Source: Clostridia bacterium (GTDB taxonomy: Bacteria; Bacillota; Clostridia; UBA1381). Taken from it: a stretch of DNA of 7,147 bases. Both the position numbers and the translations under genes were made by a program. The first letter of the stretch is position 1. Each line of letters starts with the position of its first letter. The notes beneath the pieces were generated by a model that searched no databases, had not been told where the DNA came from, and was given only the letters and a program-made list of their open reading frames with translations. The DNA lies in the NCBI GenBank assembly GCA_017420825.1, contig JAFQNU010000057.1, positions 1 through 7,147 on the forward strand, written 5' to 3'. Positions 1-5,037 of this stretch are shown in pieces.

Positions 1-404
1 ACGGTGATAAAATCGTTGACGCAACATCACCTTCCATTACAACGCAGTGTTTAAGAGTTCCTGTTTCAAACGGTCATATGGCTGCAGTATTTGTAAGCTT
101 TGAAAACAAACCTTCAGAAGAGGAAATCTTAAATGCGTGGAAAGAATTTGCAGGTGTTCCACAGGAATTAAAGCTTCCTCATGCGCCAAAGCAGTTTTTA
201 AACTACTTTGAGGATCCTACAAGACCTCAGACAAAGCTTGACAGAAATCTTGAGGGCGGTATGGCTGTATCAATAGGCAGACTTCGTCCCGACTCACAGT
301 ATGATTACAAATTTGTGTGCTTATCACATAACACATTAAGAGGTGCAGCAGGCGGAGCAGTTCTTATGTCTGAGCTTATCACTGCACAGGGTTATATGGA
401 TTGA
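1..404 (+). CDS. asd: Aspartate-semialdehyde dehydrogenase, C-terminal part (5' end outside window)
   Basis: Asd reduces aspartyl phosphate to aspartate semialdehyde with NADPH in the cytoplasm; this is the branch-point substrate for the DapA step encoded next door. The reading frame is open from base 3, giving 133 visible residues of a family that is usually about 350 long, so only the C-terminal third is present. The ATG at 78 is internal: the upstream in-frame codons already encode the conserved RVPVSNGH segment. Its histidine (codon 75-77) matches the family's catalytic acid/base histidine. Further family marks are RPQTKLDRNLEGGMAVSIGR, DYKFVCLSHNT and RGAAGG near the C terminus, which closes the nucleotide-binding part. 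The pattern is that of the archaeal/fungal-type enzyme rather than the E. coli type. The catalytic cysteine lies outside the window. The gene ends 24 nt before dapA, which supports one operon. Confidence 0.93.
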   Translation, partial: GDKIVDATSPSITTQCLRVPVSNGHMAAVFVSFENKPSEEEILNAWKEFAGVPQELKLPHAPKQFLNYFEDPTRPQTKLDRNLEGGMAVSIGRLRPDSQYDYKFVCLSHNTLRGAAGGAVLMSELITAQGYMD

Positions 405-413
405 TTTTAATTG

Positions 414-419
414 AAAGGA
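414..419 (+). promoter_or_regulatory. Ribosome binding site of dapA
   Basis: AAAGGA lies 9 nt before the ATG at 429. It decides the start of dapA: the in-frame TTG at 411 sits on the left edge of this site and has no Shine-Dalgarno sequence of its own. Confidence 0.7.
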
Positions 420-428
420 TATGATTAT

Positions 429-1322
429 ATGAAGGCTCTACCATTCAGAGGTTCGGGTGTTGCTATTGTAACACCATTTACCGATAATCACGAAATAGAT
501 TACGATTCACTTGCTGAATTAATTGAAATGCACATTGCTCATAAAACAGATGCAATAGTTATTTGTGGAACAACAGGAGAAGCATCGGCTATGCCTGATG
601 ATGAACATCTTGCCGCAATTGCATTTACTGTTAAGCAAGTAAATAAAAGAGTTCCTGTTATAGCAGGAACAGGCAGTAACGATACATATCACGCAATAAA
701 TCTTTCAAAAAGAGCAGCCCAGCTTGGCGCTGACGCATTGTTATCTGTTACTCCCTACTATAATAAAGCAAACAAGAGCGGTCTTATAAATCATTTTAAG
801 GCTATTGCTGAGGTTGTTGACATTCCGATAATCTTATATAACGTTCCTTCAAGAACAGGAGTTAATTTCTCTATTGATGTTTTAAAGGAGCTTGCTAAAA
901 TTGATAACATTGTTGGTTTAAAAGAGGCAAGCGGAAATATCAGCTATGTTGCACAAGTTGCAGCAGAAGTTCCTGAACTACATTTATATTCAGGAAATGA
1001 TGATATGATTGTTCCTATAATGTCTTTGGGCGGTGTTGGTGTCATATCAGTAGTTGCAAATATTTTCCCTGATGAAACACATGATATTTGTGAACTATTT
1101 GATAACGGCGATTTAGAAGGCTCAAGAAAATTGCAGTTGGAAATGCTTGATTTAATTAATAAGCTGTTTATTGAGGTTAACCCTGTACCAGTAAAATCGG
1201 CGATGAAGGAATTGGGATATCAAGTTGGAGATTTGAGACTTCCTCTTGGCGAAATGGATTCTAAAAATCTCAAAACTCTTATGGATGCACTTGAAAAATT
1301 TGGTGCTAAAAAGCTTATATAA
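429..1322 (+). CDS. dapA: 4-hydroxy-tetrahydrodipicolinate synthase
   Basis: DapA condenses pyruvate with aspartate semialdehyde, the first committed step of the diaminopimelate/lysine pathway, in the cytoplasm. The 297-residue product has the usual family length and is a single TIM barrel. Visible catalytic residues are Thr48-Thr49 in GTTGE, Tyr111 in PYYNK, Tyr137 in ILYNVPSRTG with the substrate-binding Arg142, and the Schiff-base Lys165 in GLKEASG. These correspond to E. coli Thr44/45, Tyr107, Tyr133, Arg138 and Lys161. I chose the ATG at 429 because AAAGGA stands at the right distance; a TTG start at 411 would add six residues (MKGYDY) but would overlap the ribosome site. Related N-acetylneuraminate lyases share the fold, but the position between asd and dapB settles the role. 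It follows asd by 24 nt and precedes dapB by 14 nt. Its regulation cannot be judged because the operon leader is outside the window. Confidence 0.96.
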   Translation: MKALPFRGSGVAIVTPFTDNHEIDYDSLAELIEMHIAHKTDAIVICGTTGEASAMPDDEHLAAIAFTVKQVNKRVPVIAGTGSNDTYHAINLSKRAAQLGADALLSVTPYYNKANKSGLINHFKAIAEVVDIPIILYNVPSRTGVNFSIDVLKELAKIDNIVGLKEASGNISYVAQVAAEVPELHLYSGNDDMIVPIMSLGGVGVISVVANIFPDETHDICELFDNGDLEGSRKLQLEMLDLINKLFIEVNPVPVKSAMKELGYQVGDLRLPLGEMDSKNLKTLMDALEKFGAKKLI

Positions 1323-1326
1323 GGAG
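1321..1326 (+). promoter_or_regulatory. Ribosome binding site of dapB
   Basis: AAGGAG overlaps the last two bases of the dapA stop codon (TAA, 1320-1322) and lies 10 nt before the dapB ATG. Ribosomes ending dapA therefore finish on top of the dapB loading site, which favours coupled translation. Confidence 0.75.
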
Positions 1327-1336
1327 AGCTTTTCAA

Positions 1337-2098
1337 ATGATAAATATAATTTTAAACGGCTGCAACGGTAAAATGGGCAGAGTCATTACCGGACTCGTTA
1401 GTGAAGATGAGGAATGCAGAATTGTCGCAGGATTTGATATAAACGACAATTCCGAGTACAATTATCCTGTGTATTCCGACATATTTTCGTGTAAGGAGAA
1501 GGCTGATGTTATTATAGACTTCTCGCACCCAAGCGCTGTTGATAATTTATTAAAATATGCCCAAAACACAAAAACTCCTGTTGTTGTATGTACCACAGGA
1601 CTTAGTGATGAACAAAGAAGTAATTTAAAGACCTTTTCAAAAGACATCCCATTATTCTTCTCTGCTAATATGAGTTTAGGAATAAACCTTTTAATAGAGT
1701 TATCAAAAAAGGCAGCTTTGTTACTTGGTGATGATTTTGACATAGAAATTATAGAAAAACATCATAACCAGAAGATTGATGCTCCGTCAGGAACAGCATT
1801 GGCTATTGCAGATGAAATTTCTGATGTATTTTCAGTACCCAAACAGTATGAATATGACAGACATTCAAAGAGAACAAAACGTACTAAAAACGAGATTGGT
1901 ATTCATGCCGTAAGAGGTGGTACAATTGTCGGAGAACATGAGGTGCTATTTGCAGGACATAATGAGGTAATCTCTCTTTCCCACTCTGCGCAAAGTAAAG
2001 AAGTTTTTGCTGTAGGCGCAATAAGAGCTGCAAAGTTTTTATCAAATAAAGCTCCAGGCTATTATTCAATGAAAGAGCTTGTTGCCGAAATCAAATAA
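1337..2098 (+). CDS. dapB: 4-hydroxy-tetrahydrodipicolinate reductase
   Basis: DapB reduces the DapA product to tetrahydrodipicolinate using NADH or NADPH. The product is 253 residues, normal for the slightly shorter Gram-positive members of the family. An N-terminal Rossmann fold opens with the dinucleotide-binding loop GCNGKMGR (residues 8-15), followed by DFSHPSA (61-67) and VVVCTTG (82-88). The C-terminal substrate domain has EKHHNQKIDAPSGTA (140-154), with His142 as the proton donor and Lys146 as its partner, equivalent to E. coli His159 and Lys163. HAVRGGTIVGEHEV (190-203) is also typical. It is the last gene of the asd-dapA-dapB run and ends just before a hairpin terminator. Later lysine-pathway genes such as dapD or dapL do not follow, so they must lie elsewhere. 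Confidence 0.97.
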   Translation: MINIILNGCNGKMGRVITGLVSEDEECRIVAGFDINDNSEYNYPVYSDIFSCKEKADVIIDFSHPSAVDNLLKYAQNTKTPVVVCTTGLSDEQRSNLKTFSKDIPLFFSANMSLGINLLIELSKKAALLLGDDFDIEIIEKHHNQKIDAPSGTALAIADEISDVFSVPKQYEYDRHSKRTKRTKNEIGIHAVRGGTIVGEHEVLFAGHNEVISLSHSAQSKEVFAVGAIRAAKFLSNKAPGYYSMKELVAEIK

Positions 2099-2102
2099 AA
2101 TC

Positions 2103-2141
2103 AAACAGAGAAAATCCACAAAAGATTTTCTCTGTTTTTTT
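2103..2141. terminator. Intrinsic terminator between convergent dapB and radA, probably bidirectional
   Basis: A perfect 11-bp stem (CAGAGAAAATC at 2106-2116 pairing with GATTTTCTCTG at 2124-2134) closes a 7-nt loop. Three further A-T pairs extend it to 2103 and 2137. On the + strand it is followed by seven T residues (2135-2141), the classic form for stopping the asd-dapA-dapB transcript. Read from the - strand, the same stem is followed by TTTGATTTTATTTG, a weaker T-rich tail that could stop the purL-guaB-radA transcript. The right edge overlaps the radA stop codon (2140-2142). Confidence 0.88.
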
Positions 2142-3519
2142 ACTGTTCTGTATTATTTCTTAACATTTTTAAAAGCTCCCACAGGGCTGAAATTCCTATT
2201 ACCTTTAAGCCATCAGGGATTTTCACATTTCTCATTGACATCTTCGGAACAACTGCTGTGTTAAAGCCAAGCTTTTTAACTTCGGAAAGTCTTTTTTCAA
2301 GCTGTGAAATACCTCTTAACTCTCCCCCGAGACCAACCTCACCCATAAATACCATATCTGATGGTATCATAGAGTCAATATAACCTGATATTATCGCTGC
2401 ACAGATGCCTAAATCTATTGCAGTTTCATCAATTTTTAATCCTCCTGCAACATTGATATAAATATCATGATTGCAAAGATTTAAACGACACCGTTTTTCA
2501 AGTACAGCTATCATTAAAATCATTCTATTAAAATCAACACCATCACACATTCTTCTTGGATTTCCAAAGCCTGTCGGTGTTACAAGTGCCTGCACCTCTG
2601 CCAACACCCCTCTTGAACCCTCAATTGTACAAACTATACTGTTACCCGATGAATTTACACAACGTCCCTCTAATAACAAGCCCGACGGATTTTCAACCTC
2701 CTCCAAGCCCTTATCGGTCATCTGAAATACTCCAATTTCATTAGTTGAACCAAATCTGTTTTTAACTGCTCTTAAAATTCTGAATGACATCTGTCTGTCA
2801 CCCTCAAAATAAAGAACACAATCAACCATATGCTCTAAAACTCTTGGACCTGCCAATGCTCCGTCTTTAGTAACATGACCGACTATAAACATGGATATAT
2901 TATCCTGTTTTGCAATTCTCATAAAGGCATTTGTAGCTTCTCTGACCTGCGGAACAGAACCCGACGCTGATGTAATTGACTCAATATGCATTGTTTGTAT
3001 GGAGTCGATTATAACAACCTCAGGCTTCAATTCATTTATAACATCAATAATTCTTTCAACATCATTTTCAGATAGCAAATATAATTCAGCCTCAACAACA
3101 CCAAGTCGTTCAGCTCTTAATTTTATCTGTTTTTCAGACTCCTCACCCGAAATATAAAGAATTTTTCTTGTTTTTCCTAAATTTTCACAAATCTGCAATA
3201 AAAGTGTTGATTTTCCTATGCCCGGGTCTCCGCCCACTAATATTAACGAGCCTCTTACAAGACCTCCCCCAAGAACTCTGTTAAGCTCATCAATTCCTGT
3301 GGAATATCTTTCCTCACGGTCGTAATTTACATCATTTAATCGTTTCACATTAACAGCTCTTGTTTTTTTAAGAACAGAGCCGCTGTTAGACTGCGGCTCT
3401 GTTGCTAATGTTTCTATTAGTGTATTCCAATTATTACAGCCGGGACATTTACCCATCCATTTTTGAGTTTGAAACCCACACTCATTACAGATAAAGACTG
3501 TTTTTGTTTTCATAGGCAT
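2140..3519 (-). CDS. radA: DNA repair protein RadA (RecA-like ATPase/branch-migration helicase)
   Basis: RadA (Sms) acts with RecA in recombinational repair, driving branch migration of DNA strands in an ATP-dependent way. The 459-residue product has the full domain order of the family. A four-cysteine zinc finger is seen at Cys11, Cys14, Cys25 and Cys28. The RecA-like ATPase has Walker A GGDPGIGKST (96-105) and Walker B VVIID (168-172), then the RadA signature KNRFG (253-257). A Lon-protease-like C-terminal domain (about 285-455) includes NRMILMIAVLEKR and INVAGGLKIDETA. The ATG at 3519 overlaps the guaB stop as TAATG and has no visible Shine-Dalgarno site; a second ATG at 3513 would remove only two residues and is no better placed. 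Translation probably depends on coupling to guaB. Residues 33-60, between the zinc finger and the ATPase, form a poorly conserved linker that carries a DNA inverted repeat (3373-3403). Confidence 0.97.
   Translation of the reverse strand: MPMKTKTVFICNECGFQTQKWMGKCPGCNNWNTLIETLATEPQSNSGSVLKKTRAVNVKRLNDVNYDREERYSTGIDELNRVLGGGLVRGSLILVGGDPGIGKSTLLLQICENLGKTRKILYISGEESEKQIKLRAERLGVVEAELYLLSENDVERIIDVINELKPEVVIIDSIQTMHIESITSASGSVPQVREATNAFMRIAKQDNISMFIVGHVTKDGALAGPRVLEHMVDCVLYFEGDRQMSFRILRAVKNRFGSTNEIGVFQMTDKGLEEVENPSGLLLEGRCVNSSGNSIVCTIEGSRGVLAEVQALVTPTGFGNPRRMCDGVDFNRMILMIAVLEKRCRLNLCNHDIYINVAGGLKIDETAIDLGICAAIISGYIDSMIPSDMVFMGEVGLGGELRGISQLEKRLSEVKKLGFNTAVVPKMSMRNVKIPDGLKVIGISALWELLKMLRNNTEQ
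3373..3403. repeat. Perfect GC-rich inverted repeat inside radA
   Basis: The arms AACAGAGCCGC (3373-3383) and GCGGCTCTGTT (3393-3403) are exact reverse complements of 11 bp around a 9-nt loop. They encode part of the RadA linker (about residues 39-49, ATEPQSNSGSV). The stem is clearly more GC-rich than its surroundings. On the radA-sense strand it is followed by a run of seven A residues, not T, so it does not look like a terminator. Its function is unknown; it could be a chance palindrome, a regulatory mRNA hairpin, or a trace of a small inserted repeat. Confidence 0.75.
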
Positions 3520-5021
3520 TAAATTTTAGCGTTTGCAGTTTTAAGTGTTACATCATGATATCCGCCTTCAATAATACTGGTTGATGAAACAACTGTAAGC
3601 TTAGCATTTTTCTGAAGGTCAGGAATATTTGTAACACCACAGTTACACATTGTTGATTTCACCTTATATAAGCTCTTTTCAACATTATCGTGAAGATTAC
3701 CTGCATAAACAACGTATGAATCAACACCCTCTTCAAAGGATAACTTTGATTTACCGCCAAGATCATATCTTTGCCAGTTTCTTGCTCTGTTTGAGCCTTC
3801 GCCCCAATATTCCTTAACGTATGTTCCGTTAATATTTAATTTATTAGTCGGGCTTTCATCAAATCTTGCAAAGTATCTGCCAAGCATTATAAAGTCAGCA
3901 CCCATTGCAAGAGCGAGTGTCATGTGATAGTCATGAACAATACCACCGTCTGAACAGATAGGAATATATATACCTGTTTTTTCATAATACTCATCACGAG
4001 CTGCTGCAACCTCAATAACTGCAGTCGCCTGACCTCTTCCTATTCCCTTTTGCTCTCTTGTAATACATATTGAGCCGCCGCCAATACCTATTTTAATAAA
4101 ATCAGCACCCGCTTCTGCAAGGAACAAAAATCCTTCTCTGTCAACAACATTTCCTGCACCAACCTTAACTGTATCGCCATATTTCTCTCTGATAAAATCA
4201 ATTGTCTGCTTCTGCCAGATTGAATAACCTTCAGATGAGTCTATACACAATACATCTGCACCTGCTTCAACAAGTGCCGGAACTCTCTTTTCATAGTCAA
4301 GGGTGTTTATACCTGCACCAACAAGGTATCTCTTTTGTGCGTCTAAGACCTCTTGCGGATTTTCCTTATGCGTAGAATAGTCCTTTCTGAACACAAGATA
4401 TAAAAGCTGTTGCTTATCGTTAATAATAGGCAATGAATTAAGCTTATTTTCCCAAATAATATCATTTGCTTCTTTTAATGTTGTATTCTCGGGTGCAGTT
4501 ATAAGCTTATCAAAGGGAGTCATGAACTCTGTAACACACAAATCTGTGCTCATTCTGCTTATTCTGTAATCACGGCTTGTTATTATTCCCAAAAGCTTTC
4601 CGTTTGCTGTTCCATCATCTGTAACAGCTATTGTTGAATGACCTGTTTCCTCAACCAATGCTAAAACATCTGCAAGTGTACTTGTTGGTGAAAGCTGTGA
4701 ATCACTTACAACAAAACCCGCCTTATAATTTTTAACCCTTGCAACCATTGCCGCCTCGTCTTCTATTGACTGAGAGCCATATATGAAAGACAGACCGCCT
4801 TCCTTTGCAAGTGCAATAGCAAGTGTATCATTTGAAACTGACTGCATTATTGCAGATACTAATGGAATATTCAAATTAATTGCTGATTCCTCACCTCTTT
4901 TGAACTTAACAAGAGGTGTTCTCAAGCTTACGTTTGCAGGAATACACTCTCTTGATGTATATCCCGGAATTAAAAGATACTCATTAAATGTTCTTGATGG
5001 TTCATTGTAATATTTTGCCAT
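3519..5021 (-). CDS. guaB: IMP dehydrogenase of the Tritrichomonas foetus-like divergent type
   Basis: IMPDH oxidises IMP to XMP with NAD, the committed step to guanine nucleotides, as a cytoplasmic tetramer. The 500-residue product is a TIM barrel interrupted by a CBS-domain pair at about residues 96-220 (for example TIAVTDDGTANGKLLGIITS and FMTPFDKLITAPENTTLKEA). Visible active-site residues are Asp261 in CIDSSEG, the loop GIGGGSICITREQ with catalytic Cys319, Asp358 in CSDGG, and the mobile flap NWQRYDLGGK with Arg418-Tyr419. The N terminus MAKYYNEPSRTFNEYLLIPG, the GEGSNRARNWQRYD flap and the STMCNCG segment resemble, from memory, the parasite T. foetus enzyme far more than B. subtilis or E. 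coli GuaB. The catalytic residue numbers also coincide with it. The ATG at 5021 is backed by GGAGG. It lies 16 nt after purL and overlaps radA by one base. Confidence 0.95.
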   Translation of the reverse strand: MAKYYNEPSRTFNEYLLIPGYTSRECIPANVSLRTPLVKFKRGEESAINLNIPLVSAIMQSVSNDTLAIALAKEGGLSFIYGSQSIEDEAAMVARVKNYKAGFVVSDSQLSPTSTLADVLALVEETGHSTIAVTDDGTANGKLLGIITSRDYRISRMSTDLCVTEFMTPFDKLITAPENTTLKEANDIIWENKLNSLPIINDKQQLLYLVFRKDYSTHKENPQEVLDAQKRYLVGAGINTLDYEKRVPALVEAGADVLCIDSSEGYSIWQKQTIDFIREKYGDTVKVGAGNVVDREGFLFLAEAGADFIKIGIGGGSICITREQKGIGRGQATAVIEVAAARDEYYEKTGIYIPICSDGGIVHDYHMTLALAMGADFIMLGRYFARFDESPTNKLNINGTYVKEYWGEGSNRARNWQRYDLGGKSKLSFEEGVDSYVVYAGNLHDNVEKSLYKVKSTMCNCGVTNIPDLQKNAKLTVVSSTSIIEGGYHDVTLKTANAKI

Positions 5022-5030
5022 TATTTTCTA

Positions 5031-5035
5031 CCTCC
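5031..5035 (-). promoter_or_regulatory. Ribosome binding site of guaB
   Basis: GGAGG on the - strand, 9 nt before the guaB ATG, lies within the 16-nt purL-guaB gap. It is the strongest Shine-Dalgarno site on this strand and contrasts with the absence of one before radA. Confidence 0.85.
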
Positions 5036-5037
5036 GA

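Noticed and set aside
78..80. ATG at 78 as the start of a small protein
   Set aside because: The frame is open to base 3, and the preceding residues (RVPVSNGH) belong to the Asd catalytic region.
411..428. TTG start adding six residues to DapA
   Set aside because: The Shine-Dalgarno-like AAAGGA lies inside this stretch and is correctly spaced for the ATG at 429; family proteins begin near the FRGSGVAIVTP segment.
1462..1743. 93-codon - strand frame antisense to dapB
   Set aside because: It is fully inside the conserved dapB coding sequence, with no start signal or family resemblance.
2079..2264. 61-codon + strand frame running from the dapB end through the terminator
   Set aside because: It crosses the hairpin and continues antisense into radA; there is no ribosome site and it has a low-complexity composition.
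3363..3369. Run of seven A (sense strand) in radA as a programmed frameshift site
   Set aside because: The hairpin lies upstream of the run, not downstream as frameshift stimulators do, and the main frame is intact over the full RadA length.
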